Assembly: GCF_028898845.1 (NCBI RefSeq)
Contig: NZ_CP118574.1
Span: 8,791,001-8,855,000, forward strand
Length of the DNA: 64,000 nt
Source: Streptomyces sp. WZ-12
Lineage (GTDB): Bacteria; Actinomycetota; Actinomycetes; Streptomycetales; Streptomycetaceae
Reading direction: 5' to 3'
Position 1 is the first letter of the stretch. Each line of letters begins with the position of its first letter. This document shows, one piece after another, positions 15,803 through 23,837 of the stretch. Position numbers and translations under genes: made by a program. The notes beneath the pieces were generated by a model. It saw nothing but the letters and a program-made list of their open reading frames with translations. It ran no database searches and was not told where the DNA came from.

Positions 15803-16435
15803 TCACGCCCCGGCGCCCTCGCCTCCGCTCCCGGCCGGCTGCGCGGGACTGGTGAGCGCGTGGATGACGCGCGGGACGAGGTCGTCGGTGCGATGTGCGG
15901 TGCCGTGGATGAGCCGTTGGGCGGTGAGACCCTCGAAGAGGGCGACGAGCAGACGGGTCAACTCCTCGGCGGGAACGGCCGGCCGGGCACCGGTCCGGGC
16001 CAGCGCCGCGGACAGCACCTCGGTCAGGCCCTCGGTGAGACGCTCCTCATGGACCGCGAGCTGCTCGGCGACCGCGGGGTTGCGGGCCGCGTGCAGGGTG
16101 AACTCCATGGAGACCAGGAACCACTGCCGCTCCTGCCGGGTCCGACCCGCGATCCGCTCCTGGAGCTGGACCAGCGGGTGCTTGCCCGCCTCCGGATGCT
16201 CCGCGGCGTCCTTGAGCTCCGCCAACAGCCGGTCGGTGTGGGTGTCGTACAGGGTGAGGAAGAGCTCTTCCTTGTCGCGGTAGTTGGAGTAGAAGGCACC
16301 CCGGGTCAGCCCCGCGCGCTCCACGATGTCGCTGATCGACGTGGCGTGGAACCCCTTCTCGGTGAACAGCGCCCAGGCGCTCTCGGTGAGGGCGGCGCGC
16401 GTCAGGGGGCGGCGCTTGGTGGGTGACTTGGGCAC
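15803..16435 (-). CDS. TetR family transcriptional regulator
   Basis: 210 residues, GTG start preceded by AAGGA. HTH at residues about 12-58 (LTESAWALFTEKGFHATSIS, then DIVERAGLTRGAFYSNYRDK). A TetR_C-type helical domain follows. It lies 45 bp downstream of the 3-hydroxyacyl-CoA dehydrogenase gene and is likely co-transcribed with it. The 23-bp palindrome at 17429-17451 in front of that unit is its probable operator. Confidence 0.88.
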   Translation of the reverse strand: MPKSPTKRRPLTRAALTESAWALFTEKGFHATSISDIVERAGLTRGAFYSNYRDKEELFLTLYDTHTDRLLAELKDAAEHPEAGKHPLVQLQERIAGRTRQERQWFLVSMEFTLHAARNPAVAEQLAVHEERLTEGLTEVLSAALARTGARPAVPAEELTRLLVALFEGLTAQRLIHGTAHRTDDLVPRVIHALTSPAQPAGSGGEGAGA

Positions 16436-16480
16436 GGCGGGGTCCTTCGGTGCCGCCTTCGGGGCGGCGGTCGATCGCGG

Positions 16481-17353
16481 TCAGTCCTGCCGAGCGTAGT
16501 CGTCGTAGAAGCCGCGCCCGGACTTCACGCCCAGGTGGCCGGCGTCCACGTACTGCCGGAGCAGCTCGCGCGGCCCGACGGGCAGGGCGGGGTTCTCCGC
16601 CGCGTAGTGGTTCTCGATGTCCAGCACGACGTCCAGACCGACCTGGTCCATCGCCCGGAACGGGCCCGCGGACAGACCGGTGTTGATCCGCCACATCGCG
16701 TCCACGTCCTGGGGCGTGGACACCCCCTCGGCGACGACGGACAGGGACTCGCGCTTGATGGCCGCCCAGATGCGGTTGAAGATGAAGCCGGTGCTCTCGC
16801 GGCGCGCCTCGAAGGGGAGGACGCCGTAGTGCGGCAGTTCCGCCAGGAGCAGGTCCAGCACCGCCCGGTCCGTGTGGCCGCTGGACATCAGGTCCACCGC
16901 AGGCTGCCGGGGCGGCATGTAGAAGTGCATGTTCAGCACGCGCTCGGGGCGGGTCACCCGGTCCGTGAACTGACTGGTCGGGTACGACGAGGAGTTGCTC
17001 GCCAGGATCGCATCGGCGTCCGCGAGCGCATCCAGCTCCGCGAACATCTGCTTCTTCAGCTCCAGGCGCTCGGGCACCGCCTCGACCACCAGCCAGGCAC
17101 CGGCCAGGGCCGCGGCCAGATCCACGGTGGCGCTCGCCGTGCCCGGCTCGCCGCCCTCGACGCCGGCGGCGGTGGCGGCCACGTGCCGCGCGACGTACTC
17201 CCGGGCCGCCTGCCCGGCCTCCGCCGACGGGTCGTAGACGCGGACCTGACCGCCGCGGGTGGCGAACATCAAGGCGATGCGCCGGCCCAGCGTGCCCGCG
17301 CCGATGACGGCGACCGGTCGCCGGTGGATGTCCGTGGGAAGCGTGAACGACAT
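16481..17353 (-). CDS. 3-hydroxyacyl-CoA dehydrogenase family protein
   Basis: 290 residues from ATG 17353, which follows AGGAGGAAAAGCC. The N-terminal Rossmann motif is VAVIGAGTLGRRIALMFATR with an acidic VYD end of strand 2 (NAD type). The active-site region reads SNSSSYPTSQF and NMHFYMPPRQPAVDLM with the catalytic His; the C-terminal dimer domain includes GFIFNRIWAAIKRES and GVKSGRGFYDD. It probably oxidises or reduces a 3-hydroxyacyl-CoA such as 3-hydroxybutyryl-CoA. It is divergent from acetoacetate decarboxylase, so the pair could move carbon through acetoacetyl compounds; the true substrate is uncertain. Confidence 0.85.
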   Translation of the reverse strand: MSFTLPTDIHRRPVAVIGAGTLGRRIALMFATRGGQVRVYDPSAEAGQAAREYVARHVAATAAGVEGGEPGTASATVDLAAALAGAWLVVEAVPERLELKKQMFAELDALADADAILASNSSSYPTSQFTDRVTRPERVLNMHFYMPPRQPAVDLMSSGHTDRAVLDLLLAELPHYGVLPFEARRESTGFIFNRIWAAIKRESLSVVAEGVSTPQDVDAMWRINTGLSAGPFRAMDQVGLDVVLDIENHYAAENPALPVGPRELLRQYVDAGHLGVKSGRGFYDDYARQD

Positions 17354-17428
17354 GGCTTTTCCTCCTGTGCGGTGGCGCTGACGGCGCCGTTCCCGGGCGG
17401 GCCGCCACGGGGTTTGCGACAACCAGCC

Positions 17429-17455
17429 ATCGGATACACAATGTATCCGATACAT
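17429..17455. promoter_or_regulatory. Strong palindromic operator in divergent promoter
   Basis: Ten-bp perfect arms ATCGGATACA (17429-17438) and TGTATCCGAT (17442-17451) flank CAA. Overlapping it, ATGTATC and GATACAT (17441-17455) form a second palindrome around one base. The site lies between the dehydrogenase/TetR unit and the acetoacetate decarboxylase gene, about 75 and 50 bp from their starts. Two overlapping dyads suggest paired TetR dimers. Confidence 0.8.
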
Positions 17456-17506
17456 GGTGTATGCAAACTGGCGGCCCACCCCGCCTCCGATCCCAGGAGA
17501 ATCCCG

Positions 17507-18244
17507 ATGCGCTCCGCAGACGTCCGCCGCCACCTCGGCACCCCGCTGACCACGCCCGTTTACCCGCCCCGCGCCACCCGCTTCACGGACCGCGAATACC
17601 TCAACGTCGTCTACCGCACCGACCCCGACGCGCTGCGCGCCGTGGTACCCGAACCGCTGGAGATCGACGAACCGCTGGTCCGCTTCGAGGTCATGAAGAT
17701 GGGCGACGTCGAGGGCTTCGGCCCCTACCTGGAGTGCGGACAGGTCATCCCCGTCCGTCACGGCGCCGAGCGCGGCGCATACCTGCACGCCATGCACCTG
17801 GACAACTTCGGCGCCACCGCCGCCGGCCGGGAGCTCAGTGCCTACCCCAAGACCACCGGCAGCCCCGCCCTCTTCGTCGAACACGGCGCCCTCGTCGGCA
17901 CCCTGGACTACGGCAGCCAGCGCGTGGCCACCGCGACCATGCCGTACAAGTGGGAGCCCCTCGACCCGGCGCAGGCCCGCGAACAGATCACCGTGCCCAC
18001 CTACGCCGTCAAGATCGTCCCCGACTACACCGGCGCGCTGCAGGTCTGCGACCTGGTCCGCACCGAGATCACCGACATCACCGTCAAGGGCGCCTGGACC
18101 GGCCCCGCCCGCCTCCAACTCAACGCCCACGTCATGGCGCCCCTGGCCGACCTGCCCGTCCTGGAGGTCGTCTCGGCCAGCCACCTCCTCGCCGACCTCA
18201 CCCTCGCCCCCGTACACCCCGTCCACGACTACCTCACGGACTGA
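17507..18244 (+). CDS. Acetoacetate decarboxylase family protein
   Basis: 245 residues, the family length. Start ATG 17507 follows CAGGAGA. The Schiff-base lysine is Lys115 by my count, in GRELSAYPKTTGSPALF. The clostridial enzyme has a second lysine right after it; here that residue is Thr. Other conserved parts are YLNVVYRTDPDALRAVVPEP and LDYGSQRVATATMPYKW. It may decarboxylate acetoacetate or a related beta-keto acid, or belong to the enlarged family with aldolase-type activity. It is divergent from 3-hydroxyacyl-CoA dehydrogenase with a shared palindrome. Confidence 0.87.
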   Translation: MRSADVRRHLGTPLTTPVYPPRATRFTDREYLNVVYRTDPDALRAVVPEPLEIDEPLVRFEVMKMGDVEGFGPYLECGQVIPVRHGAERGAYLHAMHLDNFGATAAGRELSAYPKTTGSPALFVEHGALVGTLDYGSQRVATATMPYKWEPLDPAQAREQITVPTYAVKIVPDYTGALQVCDLVRTEITDITVKGAWTGPARLQLNAHVMAPLADLPVLEVVSASHLLADLTLAPVHPVHDYLTD

Positions 18245-18399
18245 CCGCACGGCCTCACCAACGGGGCACCGCGCCGCTCCTCACCCCTCCCCGTCGATCG
18301 CCCGGTTGGCGGGGCGGACTGTTGGCCCGGGGCCGGGCTGGGTACCTCGCCAGGGGCCGCGCACCGCGCCCCGAGGACCAGCAAACCGAAGGAGCCGCT

Positions 18400-19224
18400 G
18401 TGAAGTTCGGTGTCTCGACCTTCTTCACCGACCAGGGGATCGCGCCGACCGCGTTGGGGCCCGCCCTGGAAGAGCGGGGACTGGACTCGCTGTTCATCGC
18501 CGAGCACACCCACATCCCCGTGGAGCGTCGCACCCCGTACCCGGGCGGCGGCGAGCTCCCCGAGATCTACTACCGCACCCTCGACCCGTTCGTGGCGCTC
18601 GCCGCGGTCGCCGCGGTCACCGAGCGACTCCTGTTGGGCACCGGCATCGCGCTGGTGGTCCAGCGGGACCCGATCACCACCGCCAAGGAAGTGGCCTCCC
18701 TGGACCTGATCTCCGGCGGGCGGGCGATCTTCGGCGTCGGCATCGGCTGGAACCGCGAGGAGATGGCCAACCACGGCACCGACCCCCGCACCCGCGGCCA
18801 CCTGGTCGACGAACGACTGCAGGCCATCCGGGAACTGTGGACACAGGAGAAGGCCGAATTCCACGGGGAGTTCGTCGACTTCGACCCCGTCTACTCCTGG
18901 CCGAAGCCGGTCCAACGGCCCCACCCACCCATCTACGTGGGAGGCGGCGAGGGCGCCTTCCCCAGGGTGGCCGCCCTCGGCGACGCCTGGCTGGCCAACA
19001 GCACCTCGCCCGACCAACTGGGGCCGCAGATCGAGCGGTTGCGCGGCACCGCGGGCCGCGACGTGCCGGTGACCGTCTACGCGGTCCCCTCGGACCCCGA
19101 CATCATCGAGCGCTACGCCCAACTCGACGTCGAGCGCCTGCTGTTCTACCTGCCGACGGTCCCGGAACCGGAGACACTGGGACACCTCGACCGGTTCGCC
19201 GAGGTCGCCGGACGCTTCCGGTGA
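18400..19224 (+). CDS. LLM-class F420-dependent oxidoreductase
   Basis: 274 residues, GTG start after GAAGGAG. A luciferase-like TIM barrel: LFIAEHTHIPVERRTPYPGG, then LLLGTGIALVVQRDPITTAK and GRAIFGVGIGWNREEM, hallmarks of the actinobacterial TIGR03619-type group. These enzymes use F420H2 or FMNH2 to reduce or oxidise small organics. The next gene encodes a second F420-type protein 40 bp on. The substrate is not predictable. Confidence 0.87.
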   Translation: MKFGVSTFFTDQGIAPTALGPALEERGLDSLFIAEHTHIPVERRTPYPGGGELPEIYYRTLDPFVALAAVAAVTERLLLGTGIALVVQRDPITTAKEVASLDLISGGRAIFGVGIGWNREEMANHGTDPRTRGHLVDERLQAIRELWTQEKAEFHGEFVDFDPVYSWPKPVQRPHPPIYVGGGEGAFPRVAALGDAWLANSTSPDQLGPQIERLRGTAGRDVPVTVYAVPSDPDIIERYAQLDVERLLFYLPTVPEPETLGHLDRFAEVAGRFR

Positions 19225-19264
19225 GCCGGACGGGGGAGTGGCGGGGGGAGCGGACGGGGCGGCC

Positions 19265-19696
19265 GTGCCGACGATGACGCCCGAGCGGGCACGGGAGTGC
19301 TTCGCGCACTCCCGCGTCGCCCGCCTCGCCACCGTCGACGCCGGGGGCCGCCCACACCTGGTGCCGGTGGTGTTCGCCCTCACCGGCGACACCCTCGCCT
19401 TCGCTGTCGACCACAAACCCAAGCGCACCAGCGCGCTCAAGCGCCTGGCCAACATCCGCACCAACCCCGCGGTCTCCCTCCTCGTCGACGACTACGACGA
19501 GGACTGGGACCACCTGTGGTGGGCACGGGCCGACGGCACGGCCACCGTGCTGCCACCGGCCGCCGACGCGGAGCGCTCCGCCGGCCACGTGCGGTTCCTG
19601 ACGGCGAAGTACCGCACGCAGTACGCGGAACGCCTGCCGGAGGGCCCCGTCGTGGAGGTGGCGGTGACCCGTTGGTCCGGCTGGCACGCCACCTGA
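19265..19696 (+). CDS. PPOX-class F420-dependent protein
   Basis: 143 residues. The split beta-barrel flavin/F420-binding fold is shown by SRVARLATVDAGGRPHLVPV and TLAFAVDHKPKRTSALKRLA. It resembles the TIGR03668 group of mycobacteria and streptomycetes. The start is uncertain: GTG 19265 is chosen; GTG 19238 and ATG 19274 are alternatives. Likely co-transcribed with the LLM-class enzyme. Confidence 0.85.
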   Translation: MPTMTPERARECFAHSRVARLATVDAGGRPHLVPVVFALTGDTLAFAVDHKPKRTSALKRLANIRTNPAVSLLVDDYDEDWDHLWWARADGTATVLPPAADAERSAGHVRFLTAKYRTQYAERLPEGPVVEVAVTRWSGWHAT

Positions 19697-19697
19697 G

Positions 19698-19741
19698 CAA
19701 CCGGGCCACGGGCTGGCAAGCAACCGCGCCACGGGCTGCCA
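19698..19741. repeat. Imperfect 21-bp direct repeat
   Basis: Two copies (19698-19718 and 19721-19741) match at 19 of 21 positions, right after the PPOX stop codon. They share the core GCCACGGGCTG. No function is evident; it could arise from slippage. Confidence 0.7.
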
Positions 19742-19860
19742 TGGGCATGCGTCAATCGCGCTCTGCTGACTGCGCGGCGGCCCGAGCCTGCCCGAGCTCC
19801 TGCGCTCCAGCCGCCTCAACCCCGCCAGGAACCAGACCACTTGAGGGCGGGCCCGGTGCC

Positions 19861-20790
19861 TCAGCCCCGCGGCGTCGTCCCGAGCGCGTGGGGAGCGAGC
19901 ACATCGGCGATGGTCTGGTTGCGGGGCGCCGCGATGCCCAGTTCGGCGGCCATGTCGGCAACTCCACCGCTGAGCCAGGGAAGTTCCAGGCGGTTGCCGC
20001 TCTCCAGGTCGTGGTGCATGGAGGCGGTCATGCCCGCGGGCAGGGTGTCGATGAAGGCCAGCCGGTCGTCGACGAACCCCTCGTCCAGCGCCACGCCCGA
20101 CGCCCGGGCCACCGCCACCGTCTCGGCCATGACGTCACGGAGCAGGGCCCGGGTGCGCGGATCGTCCCGAATGACGCCGATCGGCCGGCGCACGGCCGCC
20201 GTGGTGGCGGAGAGGCCGACGAGGAACACGAACTTCTGCCAGATCACCCGAGCGATGTCGTCGCTGATCTCGGCCTCGATACCGGCGGCACGACAGGCGG
20301 CGAGCAACTCCTCCGCCAGGGGCCGCCGTTCGGAGTGGTAGGGGCCGAACACCATCTTCTGGAGCGTGCCGGTGTGCGCGACGACGCCGGGCTCCTCGAT
20401 GTGGGCGGCGATGAAACAGGCGCCGCCGACGATGTCCCGCTCGGGGAGATGACGCCGCAGCACGGTGTCCTTCTGCACCCCGTTCTGCAGGGACAGCACG
20501 GCCGTCCCCCGGGCGACCAGGGGCGCGAGCTGCTTGGCCACCTCCTCGGTGTCCCACAGCTTGACGGCGACCAGGACCAGATCCGTGGGCCCGAGTTCGT
20601 CGACGCCGCCCACCACCCGGTCCGGCGCGGTGCGGACGTCCCCCAACGAGCTGCGGACCAACAGCCCGTCGCGCCGGATGGCTTCGAGATGCCGGCCGCG
20701 CGCGACGAAGGTGACGTCGGCGCCCGCTGCCGCGAGACGGGCGCCGAAGTAGCCGCCGACGCCGCCGGCGCCGAGAACCGCGATACGCAC
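19861..20790 (-). CDS. Ketopantoate reductase family protein (2-dehydropantoate 2-reductase)
   Basis: 309 residues, GTG start after GGAAGGAG. Rossmann motif MRIAVLGAGGVGGYFGARLA; the conserved Lys in VLVAVKLWDTE and Asn in LSLQNGVQ; Lys in IWQKFVFLVGLSATTA; and the C-terminal SMHHDLESGNRLELPWLSG pattern. Such proteins make pantoate for CoA or act on other 2-oxo acids. It is isolated here, not in a pan operon, so it may be a paralogue of PanE with another substrate. Confidence 0.85.
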   Translation of the reverse strand: MRIAVLGAGGVGGYFGARLAAAGADVTFVARGRHLEAIRRDGLLVRSSLGDVRTAPDRVVGGVDELGPTDLVLVAVKLWDTEEVAKQLAPLVARGTAVLSLQNGVQKDTVLRRHLPERDIVGGACFIAAHIEEPGVVAHTGTLQKMVFGPYHSERRPLAEELLAACRAAGIEAEISDDIARVIWQKFVFLVGLSATTAAVRRPIGVIRDDPRTRALLRDVMAETVAVARASGVALDEGFVDDRLAFIDTLPAGMTASMHHDLESGNRLELPWLSGGVADMAAELGIAAPRNQTIADVLAPHALGTTPRG

Positions 20791-21064
20791 GCTGGTGCTC
20801 CTTCCTACGGGCGGCGGGTGCCCGCCCGGTACGGGTTGCCGTGGAGGCTACCCGCGGACCGTGCTCCCGTCGGAGCCGCGCGCCACCGAGTGTGGTGAGC
20901 TTGATCACGGGCGCAGGAGGCCGGGGTGGGTGGTGGTGCTACCCCCCTCACGCCTGGAGGGCCTGCGGGATGGGCTGTTGCCGCTCTGTGCAGCAAGGTC
21001 GGTGAGGAGTGACCGGCCGAGGCGCTCGGACCGGGGCGGGCTGGAAGGTCAGGGGGCGGGTGGC

Positions 21065-22447
21065 ATGCGGGTCTGGTGGGCGAGGTGTCTGGTCGCTGCG
21101 CTGGCAGTTGTGGCGGCGGCGAGCGGGACGGCCGCGGCGGGTCCTGCTCGGGCGGGGCAGGACACCGAGCAGGGCGTGGAGTTCCGCAGCGGGGAAGTGA
21201 CACTGCACGGCACGGTCACGGCACCCGCGGGGACGGCACGGCGGCGGCGGCCCGGGATCGTGCTGGTGCACGGTTCGGGTCCGGAGACGCGGGCGAAGTA
21301 CCGGGTCGAGGCGCAGGCCATGGCACGGTCCGGGTTCGTGGTCCTCAGCTACGACAAACGCACCGCGGGATACTCGCTGACCCAGCGGTCCTACCCCCAA
21401 CTCGCTGACGACGCCCTGGCGGGTGTCCGGGTGCTGCGCGGGCGCGCCGATGTGGATCCCCGCAGGGTCGGGCTCTGGGGGTTCAGCGAGGGCGGCTGGG
21501 TCGTTCCCCTCGCGGCCGCGCGCTCGGCGCAGGTCTCGTACGTGGTACTGGTCGGCGCATCCGGGGTGTCCCCGGCCCGGCAATCGGCGTGGTCTCTGGA
21601 GAACAGGCTCTGGCACGAAGGCGTCGCGGGATCGCTGCTGCGGACGGTACCCGTCACCGGCACGCGGTTCCTCACGGACGCCGGCCTGCTCCCCGAGGCG
21701 GACTACGATCCGCTGCCGGCGCTGCGGCGCGTGCACCAGCCGGTTCTCGCCCTGTGGGGTGACGATCAGCAGTCGCCCCCGGCGGAGAGCGCCGTCGCCA
21801 TCGGGAAGGCGCTGAGGGACGGCGGCAACACCGATGTGACTCTTCGCTTCTTCCCGCACGCCGATCACAAACTGCGTACCTCCTCCGACGGGTTCCAACG
21901 GGGCGAGCACGTGGTGCCCGGCTACGTCGAAACCATGGCCTCCTGGGTCGCGGGACGCGGACACCGGACCAACGACGCCCTGCCGCACCAGGCGAGGCGA
22001 AGCCATGCCCTGGTTCCGCTACCCCACCACGAGGGACCGGCAGCGCAGGCCGCCGCATTCGCCCTCATGGTCGTCTCGTTCGCCGCGCATCTGCTGAAGG
22101 AGTGGGTGCGCCGCCTGCGCAGGCGCCCCTGTGCTCCCGGGGCGGGCCGGGCACCGCGCTGGCTGGCCGCGACGGGGCTGGCCACCTTGCTCGGCTTCCT
22201 GGGCTACCTCGCCTTCGTGACGATGACGTTGACGCCCGGGCCGGTGCTCGGCCACCGTCCGGTGTTCTGGCTCGTCCTGCAGTTGCTGGCGGCCGGGACG
22301 GTACTGGCGGCCGTGGCAACAGTGGTGAGCTGGTGGCGAGTCAGGGCATCCGTCCCAGGCCGGACCGGCGCCCGCCTCGGGCTACTGGTCCTCGCCAGTG
22401 CGGTGTTCGTACCCTGGGCACTGTTCTGGGGTCTGGCGGCACTGTAG
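21065..22447 (+). CDS. Exported alpha/beta hydrolase with C-terminal membrane helices
   Basis: 460 residues from ATG 21065. A signal sequence (residues 1-30, CLVAALAVVAAASGTAAAG) is followed by an alpha/beta hydrolase domain (about 40-310) with PGIVLVHGSGPETRA, nucleophile Ser in GLWGFSEGGW, and a likely catalytic His in FFPHADHKL. The last 120 residues contain three hydrophobic helices (ALMVVSFAAHLLKEW, WLAATGLATLLGFLGYLAFV, FWLVLQLLAAGTVLAAVATV) and a fourth at the end. The catalytic domain should therefore face outside, anchored by the C-terminal helices. Substrate unknown; an ester or peptide on the cell surface is plausible. Confidence 0.82.
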   Translation: MRVWWARCLVAALAVVAAASGTAAAGPARAGQDTEQGVEFRSGEVTLHGTVTAPAGTARRRRPGIVLVHGSGPETRAKYRVEAQAMARSGFVVLSYDKRTAGYSLTQRSYPQLADDALAGVRVLRGRADVDPRRVGLWGFSEGGWVVPLAAARSAQVSYVVLVGASGVSPARQSAWSLENRLWHEGVAGSLLRTVPVTGTRFLTDAGLLPEADYDPLPALRRVHQPVLALWGDDQQSPPAESAVAIGKALRDGGNTDVTLRFFPHADHKLRTSSDGFQRGEHVVPGYVETMASWVAGRGHRTNDALPHQARRSHALVPLPHHEGPAAQAAAFALMVVSFAAHLLKEWVRRLRRRPCAPGAGRAPRWLAATGLATLLGFLGYLAFVTMTLTPGPVLGHRPVFWLVLQLLAAGTVLAAVATVVSWWRVRASVPGRTGARLGLLVLASAVFVPWALFWGLAAL

Positions 22448-22879
22448 GTGACGCACCTGGGGTTTGGCGTCGGGCACGGGATGGGTGTCCAACACCAGCT
22501 CCTGATAAGAGACTTGGCCGTCGGGATGGTTCGGCGTTCCTCTGGCCGTCGCCTGCGGTGTCGTACTCACCCTCCCCACCCGTGTCCGACGGCCGAGAAG
22601 CTCACGTTGTGCCCGTGGTGTTCGTGGTGCCGGTGGCCGGCACGCTTCACGTTTCCGTGTCCGTGGTGACCTCTGTGGCAGCTACGGTGTGCGGGCCGGT
22701 GAGGGGGAGGGCGTTCTCGCGGTACCGGGTGGGCAGTTCGGCGCGGAGCGGCCGCGTGGCGACTCGGTCAGGTCCTCCAGTACCGGGAGCGCGTCATGGA
22801 GGAGGCGCCGCCCGTTGGGTGCCATGCGCGCGAGTTCCTCGGCGAGGACGCCGGCCGTCTCCCGGTGTCCGGCGGCGGA
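22448..22879. other. 432-bp non-coding stretch, possible gene remnant
   Basis: No ORF here has a convincing start or family. On the minus strand about 22770-22862 can be read as TAGVLAEELARMAPNGRRLL and then HDALPVLEDLTES, which looks like protein but has no start of its own. It may be the decayed end of a lost gene next to the GntR gene. Confidence 0.35.
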
Positions 22880-23542
22880 TCACGCCACAGGGGGCAGCAG
22901 GGCCGAGCCGCCCGCGAGGCCGATGCGTTGGAGGACCGCCGAGACGTGGCGGGTGAGCAGCTCGCGGGCGGTGGGGCCGTCGCCCCGGCGGATGGCCTCG
23001 GTGATGGCGGTGTGCTCGCCGAGGTCGTCGGCGGCGTGGCCGGGGCCCGCGGTCGAGGCGGCCGCGATGCGGATCTGCTGGTCCCAGAGGGTCTCGTAGA
23101 GCCGGGCCAGGACGGGGTTGCCGCCGGCCTGCACGAGCTGGGTGTGGAAGGCGCGGGCGACGTCCAGCGCCCGCTTGGGCGAGGCGTCGTCCCCGGCCTG
23201 CGGCAGTGCCTCGGCGGCCGCGCGCATCGCCTCCGGCCCGCGCGCCGCCAGCGCGTCCAGCGCGAAGAGCTCCATCAGCAGCCGTGCCTGGAGGACGGCG
23301 TGCGCCTCGCCGGGCGTCACGGGGACGACCAGCGCGCCGCGCTTGGGGTAGAGGCGCAGGAACCCCTCGGCCTGCAATCGCAGGAACGCCTCGCGCACGG
23401 GGGTGTTGGACAGGCCCAGCTCGGTGGCGACGCCGCGTTCGGAGAGCAACTCGCCGCCCGGGTAGCGGCCGTCCAGGAGACGCTCCCTGACGTGGGTGTA
23501 TGCGCGGTCGGCGGTCGGCTTCGACGGTGTCATGGCACCCAT
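22880..23542 (-). CDS. GntR family regulator, FadR/FCD type, probable LutR
   Basis: 220 residues. Winged HTH at about residues 10-75 (ERLLDGRYPGGELLSERGVA, then TELGLSNTPVREAFLRLQAE). A FCD sensor domain follows, with Asp and His ligands of the FCD type in FHTQLVQAGGNPVLARLYET and the later RHVSAVLQ. It is divergent from lutABC, the position of known lactate-responsive regulators. I infer repression of lutABC relieved by lactate or a related acid. Confidence 0.87.
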   Translation of the reverse strand: MGAMTPSKPTADRAYTHVRERLLDGRYPGGELLSERGVATELGLSNTPVREAFLRLQAEGFLRLYPKRGALVVPVTPGEAHAVLQARLLMELFALDALAARGPEAMRAAAEALPQAGDDASPKRALDVARAFHTQLVQAGGNPVLARLYETLWDQQIRIAAASTAGPGHAADDLGEHTAITEAIRRGDGPTARELLTRHVSAVLQRIGLAGGSALLPPVA

Positions 23543-23593
23543 TGTGCCCCCTCGCCGCACGCATCCACCTAATCTTCCGTCTATGCTTACGTC

Positions 23594-23606
23594 CATCATG
23601 GTGATG
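23594..23606. promoter_or_regulatory. Short palindrome in the GntR/lut intergenic region
   Basis: CATCA and TGATG flank TGG, about 50 bp upstream of the GntR start and 230 bp upstream of lutA. It is a candidate but weak operator. Confidence 0.35.
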
Positions 23607-23751
23607 CCCGCCCGCCCCTCCGCGCTCCCGCCGGGTCGCTGGCGGGGGAGGGGGGTGGCGGCCGTGGCGGTCGGCGGGCACGGGCCGGCCGGAGCCGCTG
23701 GCCGGCCTGAGAACGCCAGCGTCGAGCCGCGATCGCCTTGACCTCCGGAGG

Positions 23752-23787
23752 CCCACGCACCCCACGCACCCCACGCACCCCACGAAA
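23752..23787. repeat. 9-bp tandem repeat in the lutA leader
   Basis: Three exact copies of CCCACGCAC are followed by a fourth, CCCACGAAA, about 50 bp before the lutA start. The repeat is in the expected 5' untranslated region. No known function. Confidence 0.85.
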
Positions 23788-23837
23788 GCCACCCTCTCCA
23801 TGCCCGATTCCCCGTCCTCGCTGAACAAGGAGACGCG

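Noticed and set aside
22382..22579. A 65-codon minus-strand ORF after the membrane hydrolase gene
   Set aside because: It overlaps the end of the hydrolase in antisense, has no ribosome-binding site, and I cannot name a family.
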